60,103 nucleotides of DNA, from NCBI GenBank assembly GCA_018654575.1, contig JABILI010000072.1:1-60103 (forward strand). Reading direction: 5' to 3'. Source of the stretch: Porticoccaceae bacterium (lineage in GTDB: Bacteria > Pseudomonadota > Gammaproteobacteria > Pseudomonadales > Porticoccaceae). Each line of letters opens with the position of its first letter. Within the stretch, counting starts at the first letter, position 1. The position numbers were made by a program, and so were the translations under genes. The notes under the pieces are model-generated. The model made no database searches, was not told the DNA's origin, and saw only the letters and a program-made list of their open reading frames with translations. Positions 19,381 to 28,591 of this stretch are shown one piece after another.

Positions 19381-20127
19381 TTATTTTCCCTGCTTTCGTT
19401 GTGCCGCAGATAGCAGACCTCGCAGCATAGAAACCTCCATCTTATCCATTCGGGTCCTATTAAATAACCGACGCATCCTCGTCAAAAGCTGCTTCGGATT
19501 GTCCGGGTCATAGAATTTCAAATCAGCCATGGTCGAAGCCAGGTGATCGTGAAATAACTCCAACTCGTCAGCAGTCGCTAGAGGCTGATCCCACTCGTTC
19601 ATCTCCGGTAATTTACCGTTTTTACGTGTCAGACTAGCCATGCGGATCTCATAAGACAAAACTTGTACTGCAGTCGCTAAATTAAGTGAACTGTAATCTG
19701 GGTTCGACGGAATATGCACGTGATAATGGCACTTTTGTAGCTCACTATTTGTGAGCCCGCGATCCTCTCTCCCAAAAAGTAGCGCAACTTGATGAGATTT
19801 AGCCTCTTTCCAAATCTTATCACCGCATTCTCGGGGGTTTATTAAAGGCCAGGGTATTCTGCGTTCTCGGGCACTGGTTCCAATCACTAAACCACAATCC
19901 TTAATCGCTTCATCCACTGAACCAACAATTTTTGCATTGGCCAAGACATCCCTTGCCCCCGCTGCTCTCCAAACTGCTCTTGGCGCAGGATATTCTCGTG
20001 GTTCAACTAGGTATAATTCCGCTAAACCCATATTTTTCATGGCTCGGGCAGCACCCCCAATATTTCCTGGATGGGAGGTGTTAACCAAGACAATTCTAAT
20101 TTTTGCTTGCCGCTCAGCTGTAGACAT
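19381..20127 (-). CDS. trmJ: tRNA (cytidine/uridine-2'-O-)-methyltransferase TrmJ
   Basis: SPOUT-class enzyme methylating the 2'-O of nucleotide 32 in tRNA. The 248 residues from ATG 20127 show motif 1 (LVNTSHPGNIGGAARAMKNMG), GTSARERR, FGREDRGLTN and the knot motif IPSNPDYSSLNLATAVQVLSYE. GAGGA lies five bases before the ATG; an in-frame TTG one codon upstream is less likely. Position between suhB and iscR is the usual gammaproteobacterial one. Confidence 0.96.
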   Translation of the reverse strand: MSTAERQAKIRIVLVNTSHPGNIGGAARAMKNMGLAELYLVEPREYPAPRAVWRAAGARDVLANAKIVGSVDEAIKDCGLVIGTSARERRIPWPLINPRECGDKIWKEAKSHQVALLFGREDRGLTNSELQKCHYHVHIPSNPDYSSLNLATAVQVLSYEIRMASLTRKNGKLPEMNEWDQPLATADELELFHDHLASTMADLKFYDPDNPKQLLTRMRRLFNRTRMDKMEVSMLRGLLSAAQRKQGK

Positions 20128-20253
20128 CAATTTCCTCTCTTACCTACAATTAGTCCCTAATTTTGTTCAGTTAAAAAATAGGGACGCGAGTGTAGCAGAA
20201 TCAAGGTTCTCTGGTACAATGCGCGCCGTCATATCATCACTTGGAAGTCTCTT

Positions 20254-21057
20254 ATGCAACCGATGGTCAATATCGCTCTGCGCGCAGCCCGTCAGGCTGG
20301 CGAGATGATTGTTAAAGCCGCCGATAATCTAGAGTTGGTTAAAGTAGATGAAAAGGGCCGACATGATTTCGTGACAGAGGTCGATCGTCGATCTGAAGAA
20401 ACCATTATCTATCAAATTAAGAAAGCCTATCCAGATCATCGATTTCTTGGCGAGGAAGGTGGCACTAGCGGTAACCCCGATAGCGATGTCGAGTGGATTA
20501 TTGACCCATTAGACGGCACCACGAACTTCATCAGAGGCATCCCTCATGTAGGCATCTCAATCGCCTGTAGGATAAAAGGGCGGCTTGAACACGCCGTTAT
20601 CCTTGAACCATTTAAACGTGAAGAGTTTACGGCTAGCCGGGGCAGTGGCGCAAAACTTAATGGTCGTAGAATTCGCGTCTCAGGGCGTCTCGAAGAAGCT
20701 GGTGCACTCTACGCAACGGGTATTCCTTTTAGCGATCCCTCGTTCAGTGAAATGGACAATTATCTAGCCTGTATGCACGAATTTGCCGACAACTCGTCGG
20801 GCATACGACGAATGGGAGCCGCTTCTCTAGACTTGGCATATATTGCTGCAGGCAGGATGGATGTTTTTTGGGAAATGCATTTAAAACCTTGGGATATTGC
20901 TGCTGGAGCACTCATTGTTCGAGAGGCTGGCGGAATGGTCAGTGACTTTCAAGGCGGAGAATCGTTCTTGGGTACGGGTCATATTTTGGCCTGCACACCA
21001 AAATTATTCAAACCCAGCCTAAAAGTGCTCGCCAAACATTTAAATCACATTAAATAG
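20254..21057 (+). CDS. suhB: inositol-1-monophosphatase family protein SuhB
   Basis: Magnesium-dependent, lithium-sensitive phosphatase family. In E. coli SuhB also acts with Nus factors in rRNA antitermination (family knowledge). The 267 residues contain the metal sites GEEGG (about 69-73), WIIDPLDGTTNF (about 86-97) and WDIAAGALIVREAGG. The ATG opens 126 bases from divergent trmJ. A TACAAT followed by GCGCGCC, 31 bases upstream, may be its -10 element. Confidence 0.96.
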   Translation: MQPMVNIALRAARQAGEMIVKAADNLELVKVDEKGRHDFVTEVDRRSEETIIYQIKKAYPDHRFLGEEGGTSGNPDSDVEWIIDPLDGTTNFIRGIPHVGISIACRIKGRLEHAVILEPFKREEFTASRGSGAKLNGRRIRVSGRLEEAGALYATGIPFSDPSFSEMDNYLACMHEFADNSSGIRRMGAASLDLAYIAAGRMDVFWEMHLKPWDIAAGALIVREAGGMVSDFQGGESFLGTGHILACTPKLFKPSLKVLAKHLNHIK

Positions 21058-21067
21058 ACTCTGCACC

Positions 21068-22066
21068 TTAGCCTAACAGCAGCGCACTGCGATCGAAAAG
21101 CCAATAAGCACTGCAGATTCCAATGGCATAGACCGCAAGATCCGTTATCACCTTTTCTTTTTGCTCAATGGCAGGAATCTGCCTTGCGAGTAAGCCTATC
21201 AAAACAATACCGACAATAAATAGGATTTGACCTATTTCAACACCTATATTAAAAAATAATAGCGCCTCAAGCTTCATTGACTGCGGCAAACCCAATTCCT
21301 GAAGTACCACCGCAAAACCAAATCCGTGTAATAGGCCAAATGCTGAAGACACGCTTACCGGATAGCGCCACGTGAAACTATTTTGCTCACGTCCTTGATG
21401 ATGACGAATAATTTCCACAGCCAACAACAAAATACTTAGAGCAATCAGTATTTCGACTAATTCTGTGCGCACTCTAAAGATATTTAGAGTGGCAAGGCTC
21501 AGGGTAATGGAATGGGCAAGTGTAAATCCGGTCACCGTTAGCAGTAAGCGCTTAAGACCTCCCGCGATAATAATTAAACAGAGTACAAAGAGTAAATGGT
21601 CATAGCCCTCAAGAATATGCTCTGTCCCCGCCATCAGATATTGATGCGCCACCTCGGTAGCTGGGACATCCAGTGGTAAGGCTATAATGGTGATCTCTGG
21701 GCCCGAGAAGACCTGTGCTACCTCACCGGACAACGATTTATAGACCACTAAAGAAGTGAGACCCGGATTACTATCAAGATAATTTAGATGAACACTGAAA
21801 TCTGGACTAGCCTGGTCGCAAACATAGTGACGTCGACCGAGCAAGCCGGCCGGTTGATTTCCGGTGGGCCCACCCTCTATACGGCAACTTTCATGATCTA
21901 ATTTAATGCCAGGCTCTTCCCCAAAAGGCATAACGGGTGGAATTTTCCACTTAAGCAAGTATTCGCTTTCTGACAATTGATTGATCTCGACATAAACCGG
22001 TCTAGCTTCATCTGCACTCGCATTACCGACGTAAATCAGACTCAACAGCAAGAAAATAGCTCTCAT
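21068..22066 (-). CDS. HupE/UreJ-family membrane protein with periplasmic N-domain
   Basis: Predicted inner-membrane protein related to HupE/UreJ metal permeases. The 332 residues start with a signal peptide (cleavage near ASA-DEA), then about 120 residues of predicted periplasmic beta-rich domain. Six or more transmembrane helices follow from about residue 145. The helices carry histidine/acid motifs typical of the family: EHILEGYDHLLF, GFTLAHSITLSL, FGLLHGFGFA and FNIGVEIGQ. HupE proteins are linked to nickel or cobalt, but the substrate here is unknown. Its ATG overlaps the parvulin stop (TGATG), so the two are probably translated together. Confidence 0.85.
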   Translation of the reverse strand: MRAIFLLLSLIYVGNASADEARPVYVEINQLSESEYLLKWKIPPVMPFGEEPGIKLDHESCRIEGGPTGNQPAGLLGRRHYVCDQASPDFSVHLNYLDSNPGLTSLVVYKSLSGEVAQVFSGPEITIIALPLDVPATEVAHQYLMAGTEHILEGYDHLLFVLCLIIIAGGLKRLLLTVTGFTLAHSITLSLATLNIFRVRTELVEILIALSILLLAVEIIRHHQGREQNSFTWRYPVSVSSAFGLLHGFGFAVVLQELGLPQSMKLEALLFFNIGVEIGQILFIVGIVLIGLLARQIPAIEQKEKVITDLAVYAIGICSAYWLFDRSALLLG

Positions 22067-22974
22067 CACTTGGGCTCAGCCTTGTCTATAATCTTATATT
22101 TAGATATTAGATTATCAATAGCCAGCCGCTTTATCTCCCTCTGCTGTTGGCGCTGTACGTCAGCCAGTACCACTGAGCTGACGTCTTGAAATTCAGGAAC
22201 ATACATGGGGGTTTTTTTAGTCATTAAAACTAGGTGCCAACCGTAGTTAGACCTAAGTGGACCCTGCCACCTTAAAGGATCTGGTGGACTCGAAGGTGAA
22301 AATGCAAATATTTCTTGCCGAAAATCGGGGCCAAAATGACTAGCGATTTCGTCATCATCGCGATTGACATAGTTGCGATTATAAAGGAATCGTTCGCCGT
22401 AAAGTCCCGAGTTTTCAAACGGCACTTGGTCTACATTTAGGTCCTTTAACAACTTTAATGCTCGGATTTTACCTTGTTCCCAACTGATATCCTTGCCTGA
22501 GCCAACAAACACGTGAGTGAAAGTCGCCGTGGCAACCCTCTTATAATCCTCTCGACTAGAATCATAGTATGCCCGCAGATCAGCTTCAGTGAGCGGTGGC
22601 TTTTCGTCATAAAAGCCCTGAGCCAAATAATCCATTTTTTGTATTAATCGGCGACGGATGATCTGATCATCTCGCTCTAAATTGAGCGCCAAAGCTTCTC
22701 TGTATAAAACTTCACCTTGAACATAGCTTTCTATCAATCGCTGGCGTTCAGAATAAGTAAGACCCTGAATAGTCTTTAAAGCATCTTCTGGTTTAAACGA
22801 TTTAGCCTGACGTTGCATAAATTGAGCAAGTATCTGATTGTCAATAAAAATACTATATTGCTCTTCACCATAATCTTCTGAATTAATTAATCGCTCACCG
22901 CCAAGTAATACCAATCCAATAATTAGAAATTGGAATAGCGGCTCTTTAAAAATTTGTCTAGAAAAAAAATTCAT
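22066..22974 (-). CDS. membrane-anchored parvulin-type peptidyl-prolyl isomerase
   Basis: Predicted periplasmic foldase anchored by one N-terminal helix (about 12-24, FQFLIIGLVLLGG). Of 302 residues, a SurA/PpiD-like helical region (about 60-130) precedes a parvulin-like domain (about 145-260) with THVFVGSG and the terminal WQGPLRSNYGWHLVLM element. The domain is divergent from standard PpiC, so catalytic activity is uncertain. It sits between a DUF3604 gene and a HupE-type gene on one strand and may serve folding or assembly of one of them. Confidence 0.82.
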   Translation of the reverse strand: MNFFSRQIFKEPLFQFLIIGLVLLGGERLINSEDYGEEQYSIFIDNQILAQFMQRQAKSFKPEDALKTIQGLTYSERQRLIESYVQGEVLYREALALNLERDDQIIRRRLIQKMDYLAQGFYDEKPPLTEADLRAYYDSSREDYKRVATATFTHVFVGSGKDISWEQGKIRALKLLKDLNVDQVPFENSGLYGERFLYNRNYVNRDDDEIASHFGPDFRQEIFAFSPSSPPDPLRWQGPLRSNYGWHLVLMTKKTPMYVPEFQDVSSVVLADVQRQQQREIKRLAIDNLISKYKIIDKAEPK

Positions 22975-23004
22975 ATAACCTAGTTTTAGTTTTTAGGAGG
23001 TAAT

Positions 23005-23106
23005 TCAACCTATGGGATATACCAGACGGGTATTAGTCTCATCTGAGACGGCAGCAGTCATTAAAACAAACATAACGCCGCTCACCATTACTTGTTTACA
23101 TTTCAT
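23005..23106 (-). CDS. possible 33-residue exported peptide
   Basis: A short frame in the 163-base gap between the DUF3604 gene and the parvulin gene, on their strand. It starts MKCKQVMVSGVMFVLMTAAV, which has the charged N-terminus, hydrophobic core and small residues of a signal peptide. About a dozen residues follow and end in VYPIG. The ribosome site is weak (AGG about ten bases upstream). It could be a small secreted peptide, a leader, or a gene remnant; only conservation would tell. Confidence 0.35.
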   Translation of the reverse strand: MKCKQVMVSGVMFVLMTAAVSDETNTRLVYPIG

Positions 23107-23137
23107 AGGAAAACAACCTCAGGCACTACCCTTTCTA

Positions 23138-25012
23138 TCATTGTGATTGGTACCAGATGGGTGAGGTATAAGCACGCTCTTGAATCGTTTTAGGCCCTCT
23201 TGGAGGCTCATCCAGCTCTAAGGCTAAGCTATCTAACAAGCCATTGCGCGGCGTTGGAATCTGAAGTACACGTGTGTAATAAAAAGCCGAATGCTCAGGA
23301 TTAAAATCAGGATCAACCCATAGTACTGCCAGCTCAGATTGCCCAATTGTATTGGTATAACGACCAGAACTTAAATCAACGGTATTGCCAACCTCTGGCA
23401 ATTGCCCATCAGCATCCAGTTTACGACCGTCCGACCAAGCTACGTTATAGACCTTTTCTTGTTTTTGGCCACTGCTATCGATCCAGCCTTTGACAACCTG
23501 TACTCGATCTAAATTTGCATCAACGGGATCTTTGACTGCTCTAATGAGAAAACTAGGCGCCTTACTATCGGCATCTGTAGCTATCAGGTCGCCGCCCATG
23601 GGAACGCCATATTGGTTACCAATGTTGCTAAAATCCTCACTCATCACTGCATTTTTCGGGAAATCCCATCCAGCAAACATCTGCACGCGCAGTCGAGGAC
23701 CGGATGTTGCGTAGACCTCTTTACGCTTAAAAGCTGCATATATGCCTTCTCGAGTGTTTTCTGTCGCCCACACTGCTGCCACTCCCGAGGCTGACATATT
23801 CCAGCCATTACTGGAGATGGGACTTATACCCCATCGCTCTTTTGTTTCTGGGGTAGAGTCTTTGGCCATTTTTCCCCAAAAATTACCCTCCTCTGACGAA
23901 GAGAGACCTGAGTGAGCGTCAGTCGATCCTATGAGTCCAAATTTATAGGGGTTAACGCCAACTTTCTGGCCTATGGATAAACCCTTTTTAAGCGCTGGTC
24001 GAATGAAGTCAGCCTCACTTGGACTGTACCCTGTCTGACCTTGCTGAATATAGTGGTCATAATTTTCAAAATCCGCAAACTCATCATTCGGAGAAAATTC
24101 ACTACGCGTTTCGCTATCGCCCTTAATCTGCGTCATCTCTACGATAGGCTCCCACTTAATACGGCGACGAGCATAGTCAGCGTCGATAGGTTGACCACGC
24201 AAGGTCGTGTCATCAAACATATAGCCTTTGGAGATATTAGAGTTATGAGGGATCGCCAAAAATCGAGTGCCCGTGCGCTCTTGTGTTTCATCTAACCATT
24301 GCCAAAGATCTTCTGGATACTGACTTTTATCGGAGCCATAGGGTAAGAATTGCTTACCTTTGTCAGCACCATCCGGTGAAATCACAATGCGATGTAAATT
24401 AGCCCCCAGAGGAATAGAACTCCATTCCCACCCTAATAAACTGGTAAAGGTGCCGGGGTCATTGTGGCGTTCTGCTGCATCGATAATATCATGCCAAGCA
24501 ATGGTGGACGTTTTAGTCGTATCGCCAAAAATAGAGAGATCAGAGATATTATTACTAGGGTCTTTAACTGGATCACCATGGCCATTATTTGACGGATTCT
24601 TAGGTAAAAATTGACCAAAAAACTGCAGTCCAGTGTCATCATCTATCGCTTGATTCATCAACCTAAAGGCATACCAGCGATTCAAACTACCCCACCAACC
24701 AAGATCTTCACCTTCGAATTTATCATTGCGAACAGCCCGCATGACGCCCAGCATCTCCGCATGATCTGAGACGACCAAGAAATCTAACGGAGTATTAATT
24801 TGAACGCGTGTTCGATTATAAGGATGGATAACCGGTTGACCCTTAGCCCAGCGATAGGCTGTGTCTGGATCTGCGCTATGGTTGTTATTCAAGAATGCGT
24901 CGAAAGAGTAGGAGCTGTGTAAATGAGTATCACCAAAATAAACATTCTTAACTGGCTCAGCAGTCGCCATACAATTTGCAAACACCAAAGCTGCAATCAC
25001 AGTCTTCTTCAT
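23138..25012 (-). CDS. secreted DUF3604 protein (PHP-like metal-dependent fold)
   Basis: The 624 residues from ATG 25012 (AAGGAG eight bases upstream) begin with a signal peptide ending near ATA-EPV, so the protein is periplasmic or secreted. Motifs resemble the PHP phosphoesterase superfamily in order: FGDTHLHSSYS (about 28-38), VVSDHAEMLG (about 81-90), AIPHNSN and GSTDAHSG. These are rich in metal-binding His and Asp. Biochemical function of DUF3604 is not established as far as I know. It leads a minus-strand cluster with a parvulin and a HupE-type protein, suggesting a metal-dependent envelope hydrolase and its helpers. Confidence 0.9.
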   Translation of the reverse strand: MKKTVIAALVFANCMATAEPVKNVYFGDTHLHSSYSFDAFLNNNHSADPDTAYRWAKGQPVIHPYNRTRVQINTPLDFLVVSDHAEMLGVMRAVRNDKFEGEDLGWWGSLNRWYAFRLMNQAIDDDTGLQFFGQFLPKNPSNNGHGDPVKDPSNNISDLSIFGDTTKTSTIAWHDIIDAAERHNDPGTFTSLLGWEWSSIPLGANLHRIVISPDGADKGKQFLPYGSDKSQYPEDLWQWLDETQERTGTRFLAIPHNSNISKGYMFDDTTLRGQPIDADYARRRIKWEPIVEMTQIKGDSETRSEFSPNDEFADFENYDHYIQQGQTGYSPSEADFIRPALKKGLSIGQKVGVNPYKFGLIGSTDAHSGLSSSEEGNFWGKMAKDSTPETKERWGISPISSNGWNMSASGVAAVWATENTREGIYAAFKRKEVYATSGPRLRVQMFAGWDFPKNAVMSEDFSNIGNQYGVPMGGDLIATDADSKAPSFLIRAVKDPVDANLDRVQVVKGWIDSSGQKQEKVYNVAWSDGRKLDADGQLPEVGNTVDLSSGRYTNTIGQSELAVLWVDPDFNPEHSAFYYTRVLQIPTPRNGLLDSLALELDEPPRGPKTIQERAYTSPIWYQSQ

Positions 25013-25143
25013 CACTACCACTCCTTATACCTGTATTTATTATTTAGTTTCTGACCAGTTCAGACAAAAACCAGTGACGCCTGTACAACTCAAATTCTTT
25101 TATCTCAACCCTTTAAATAGCATAGAGGAACCGAGCAAGAGTT

Positions 25144-25164
25144 TATGGCATAAAATGTGCCATA
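25144..25164. promoter_or_regulatory. operator-like inverted repeat between divergent genes
   Basis: TATGGCA and TGCCATA form perfect 7-base arms around a 7-base AT-rich centre (TAAAATG). The repeat lies in the 234-base region between the DUF3604 gene (minus) and the APC permease (plus), about 130 and 80 bases from their starts. It suits a dimeric regulator. It also has GG and GC doublets spaced by ten bases on either strand, as in sigma-54 promoters, but the TTGC element is imperfect. Confidence 0.4.
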
Positions 25165-25246
25165 TCAACGCTTGCTGATATTTACTGCACTTAACTACAA
25201 GCTACTGTAAAGTGCGGAAAACTCAGACTTAAGCTGTAGAATCCTG

Positions 25247-26548
25247 ATGCAAACATTCTCAAAAACTACTGGTATCTCTGTCGTGATCGCCAACATGGTA
25301 GGGACAGGCGTATTTACTAGTCTCGGCTTTCAGCTATTGGGCATTCAATCCTTCTTTGTACTGATGATGCTGTGGTTCGTTGGCGGTATAACGGCTCTAT
25401 GTGGCGCTTTAACCTATGCCGAATTAGGTGCCAATTTACCGCGCTCAGGTGGTGAATATAATTTTCTTGGTCGGCTCTATCATCCCTGCGCCGGCTTTAT
25501 TTCGGGCTGGGTTTCTGCAACTGTTGGATTTGCCGCGCCGGTGGCCTTGGCCGCTATGACCTTTGGCGCCTATCTTTCAGCGGTGTTTCCTGAACTGCCT
25601 AATACCCTGTCTGCAGTGACTTTAGTTGTATTACTCACCATTGTGCATTGCCTCTCCCATGGCACCAGCAGTAAGGTACAACAGATATTTACGGTGTTAA
25701 AAGTACTCTTAATTTTGTTGTTCTGCCTGATTCTTTTTGTCTGGGGAAAAAGTCCACAGGCGATCAATTTGATGCCCCAGGCAGGCGATGAAACGCTTTT
25801 ATTTGGCGGAGCTTTCGCTGTGTCTCTAATCTATGTGAATTATGCTTACACTGGTTGGAATGCGGTCACTTATGTCACCAGTGAGCTGGACAATCCACAA
25901 CGTAACCTGCCCATCGTTTTATTTTTCGGAACCGGCACCGTTATGGTTCTTTATTTACTACTAAACTTTACCTTCTTAAACTCTGCGCCAATTAACATAT
26001 TAGAGGGTAACTTAGAGATCGGGGTCATTGCTGCCGAACATGCTCTTGGCGGCAATTCTGGAAAAATCATGGGTGGTGTTTTAGCTTTGCTTCTTATCTC
26101 CACTGTCAGTGCTATGACGATGGCCGGCCCACGTGTGTTACAAGTCATTGGGGAGGACTTTACGCTATTCAAGAAACTCAGTCTTGTCAACGGTGCTGGA
26201 ATACCTGCTATCGCGATCGTGTTTCAAAGCGCTCTAGCAATCATCTTTATTGTTAGCGCAACCTTCGAATCGGTGCTGATTTTCTCTAGCTTCGTGCTAG
26301 GTATTAATACGTTATTTTCGGTGATCGGTGTTTTTGTACTGCGCTATAAAAAACTTAATGTGGAAGGCGCATACCGCACGTTTGGCTATCCTGTGGTTCC
26401 TTTGATCTATCTGGCGGTCACTCTGTGGACACTTACTTATGTTTTAATTTCACGGCCACAAGAGGGATTGATTGGATTAGCCATTATTATCGCGGGCGGG
26501 CTTATCTATGCAGTAACTGCAAATGAAGAGCAAGACTCGGGTCGATAA
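25247..26548 (+). CDS. APC-superfamily amino acid permease
   Basis: Predicted 12-helix inner-membrane transporter of the amino acid/polyamine/organocation superfamily. The 433 residues start in helix 1 with the conserved unwound-helix signature VIANMVGTGVFTSLGF and continue with GGITALCGALTYAELGANLPRSGGEYNFLGR, both typical of the LAT/YhdG-type branch. The substrate cannot be read from the sequence. ATG start. It is divergent from the DUF3604 cluster and convergent with the aldehyde dehydrogenase gene. Confidence 0.9.
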   Translation: MQTFSKTTGISVVIANMVGTGVFTSLGFQLLGIQSFFVLMMLWFVGGITALCGALTYAELGANLPRSGGEYNFLGRLYHPCAGFISGWVSATVGFAAPVALAAMTFGAYLSAVFPELPNTLSAVTLVVLLTIVHCLSHGTSSKVQQIFTVLKVLLILLFCLILFVWGKSPQAINLMPQAGDETLLFGGAFAVSLIYVNYAYTGWNAVTYVTSELDNPQRNLPIVLFFGTGTVMVLYLLLNFTFLNSAPINILEGNLEIGVIAAEHALGGNSGKIMGGVLALLLISTVSAMTMAGPRVLQVIGEDFTLFKKLSLVNGAGIPAIAIVFQSALAIIFIVSATFESVLIFSSFVLGINTLFSVIGVFVLRYKKLNVEGAYRTFGYPVVPLIYLAVTLWTLTYVLISRPQEGLIGLAIIIAGGLIYAVTANEEQDSGR

Positions 26549-26651
26549 TGCCGCGGTTGTCCTAAATACTGTCTTTACTGACTCCAACAACCTGACAATA
26601 ACAACCCTCTCCGACCGATCACGCATGGCAGTCTGGCTCAGAATAGTCCTG

Positions 26652-28070
26652 TCAGCTAGTGATCCCTTTTATTTCCAGGTAATCATCAAAACCAAACTCG
26701 CCCCACTCTCTGCCATTACCTGATTGCTTGTAGCCCCCAAATGGCGCGGCATAATCCTGAGAGGCACTATTTACACTTACCATTCCAGCCCGCAACTGAC
26801 CCGCCACACGCCGAGCTCGCTCTTCACTAGAAGTGCTGAAATAGGCCGCCAGTCCATAAGGTGTGTCATTAGCGATTTCTATGGCTTGCTCCTCAGTATC
26901 GAAAGGAATCATAGTCAACACAGGTCCAAATATTTCTTCCTGGGCGATCGTCATCTGATTATTCACCCCGGCAAACACCGTTGGCTTTACGAAATAACCA
27001 GCATCAAACCCCTCTGGCTTGCCTAAACCTCCAGTCACTAACTTCGCGCCTTCTGAAATTCCTTTTTCAATTAAGCCCTGTACCTTTTCAAATTGCACCC
27101 GGCTAGACAATGGCCCTATATGCCAGCCTTGGCTAGTAGGCTCGTCAACCGCAACATTCTCTGCTGCCTGCTTGGCAATCTCAACAGCCCTATCATAAAC
27201 CGAAGACTGCACTAACATTCGCGAAGGCGCATTACAGGATTGCCCAGTATTGCTCATCATATTAATAATACCTCCACTGACTGCACTCTCCAGATCCGCA
27301 TCTTCAAAAATGATGTTAGGGGACTTGCCACCCAGCTCTTGAGTCACTCTTTTGACCGTTGGAGCTGCAGCTTGAGCCACCAATATTCCAGCTCGTGTGG
27401 AGCCTGTAAAAGAAACCATATCAACATCAGGATGACCCGCAATTACAGCACCGACATTAGGGCCGTCGCCATTAACCATGTTGTAAACACCTGCAGGGAA
27501 ACCCGCTTGGTGCATTATTTCGGTAAATAAGTAGCCCGATATTGGCGCAATTTCACTGGGTTTAAGAACCATAGTACAGCCAGTCGCTAAAGCTGGTGCG
27601 ACCTTACAGCTGATCTGATTAATAGGCCAATTCCAAGGAGTAATGAAGCCACAAACGCCAATCGGCTCTTTAACAATTCGTGTAGTACCCACTTGTCGCT
27701 CAAATTCAAATTGCTTCAATGCTTCCAACGCAGCATTTATATGCCCACGACCACAATCTGCTTGGGCAGCAGTAGCGAATGAAATCGGTGCGCCCATCTC
27801 CACGGAAATTGCAACCGACATCTCGTCATAACGATCCATGTAGATTTGCAAGAGTTTCTCCATTAGCGCAATCCGCTCCTCGACACTGATCTGCGAGTAA
27901 CTTGCAAACGCGCGCTTAGCCGCAGCAACCGCCAAATTAACATCGGTCTCACCACCAAGAGAAATCGTCGCAACCATCTCTTCGTTGGCTGGATTTTCAA
28001 CCTGTAGGTCATTGCTATGAGTTGGATCAACCCACTCGCCATTAATATAAAACTTGCGTAAATCTTTCAT
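26652..28070 (-). CDS. NAD(P)-dependent aldehyde dehydrogenase
   Basis: Oxidises an aldehyde to the acid; the substrate is unknown. The 472 residues from ATG 28070 (GAGAGG five bases upstream) contain the cofactor and substrate motifs FITPWNWPINQ, KPSEIAPIS, FTGSTRAG, the general base Glu in QELGGKSPN and the nucleophile Cys in NTGQSCNAPSR. EEIFGPVL and PFGGYKQSGNGRE are also present. An in-frame GTG two codons upstream is possible but less well placed. Stands alone between a permease and a TlpA-like gene. Confidence 0.94.
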   Translation of the reverse strand: MKDLRKFYINGEWVDPTHSNDLQVENPANEEMVATISLGGETDVNLAVAAAKRAFASYSQISVEERIALMEKLLQIYMDRYDEMSVAISVEMGAPISFATAAQADCGRGHINAALEALKQFEFERQVGTTRIVKEPIGVCGFITPWNWPINQISCKVAPALATGCTMVLKPSEIAPISGYLFTEIMHQAGFPAGVYNMVNGDGPNVGAVIAGHPDVDMVSFTGSTRAGILVAQAAAPTVKRVTQELGGKSPNIIFEDADLESAVSGGIINMMSNTGQSCNAPSRMLVQSSVYDRAVEIAKQAAENVAVDEPTSQGWHIGPLSSRVQFEKVQGLIEKGISEGAKLVTGGLGKPEGFDAGYFVKPTVFAGVNNQMTIAQEEIFGPVLTMIPFDTEEQAIEIANDTPYGLAAYFSTSSEERARRVAGQLRAGMVSVNSASQDYAAPFGGYKQSGNGREWGEFGFDDYLEIKGITS

Positions 28071-28159
28071 AAACACCTCTCATAAACTGTTTTAAAAACT
28101 CAGCATAACTGCACTTTAAACCAATACGATCGATTACTGATATACCCTATCAGGGGTCT

Positions 28160-28591
28160 CTATTCTATAAGCGCTTCAATAGAAGCTAACGTCTGAGGGC
28201 CGATCAATCGATGTAGTAACTTACCCTCACGACTAACAATCAATGTCTCCGGAAGTATCGTTACCGGCTCAAGGCCCCAAATAGTCCGCGGATCTCCAAC
28301 CAGACTAGGAAATTCAATACCCAACTTGTCTATTTCACCCAACAATTCTTGACCCTGGGAACCATCAAAATTAACGCCCACCACAGAGACTGTTTCAGCA
28401 TAATGAGATGCCAACTCGTTTAGTTCAGGGATTTCTTTGCGGCAAGGTGCGCACCAAATCGCCCAATAATTAATCACAATTAATTTTTCAGGGTTCGCTA
28501 GGTTGAGAATACCACCTTGAACCAAAGGATAACTGGCATCGCTTGAACAGCCAAACAGCAAACAGATCACCAGCATCATTCTTTTTAACAT
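28160..28591 (-). CDS. TlpA-like thioredoxin-fold lipoprotein
   Basis: Predicted envelope thiol-disulfide reductase. The ATG at 28591 (ribosome site GGAAAG) gives 143 residues starting MLKRMMLVICLLFGCSSDA, with lipobox LLFGC, so the protein is lipidated at Cys15. The redox motif is WCAPC in NYWAIWCAPCRKEIPELNEL, the TlpA/ResA signature, and the cis-proline motif follows in PETLIV. The longer upstream frame (to 28711) would bury the signal peptide. Divergent from arsC by some 270 bases. Confidence 0.88.
   Translation of the reverse strand: MLKRMMLVICLLFGCSSDASYPLVQGGILNLANPEKLIVINYWAIWCAPCRKEIPELNELASHYAETVSVVGVNFDGSQGQELLGEIDKLGIEFPSLVGDPRTIWGLEPVTILPETLIVSREGKLLHRLIGPQTLASIEALIE

Noticed and set aside
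23036-23049. Palindrome GTCTCATCTGAGAC as an operator or hairpin
   Set aside because: Two-base loop prevents a hairpin, and its position inside a possible small ORF between same-strand genes makes a regulatory role unlikely.
25144-25164. Sigma-54 promoter
   Set aside because: GG-N10-GC spacing is met but the TTGC element is imperfect and the match is symmetrical, so it is a by-product of the palindrome.
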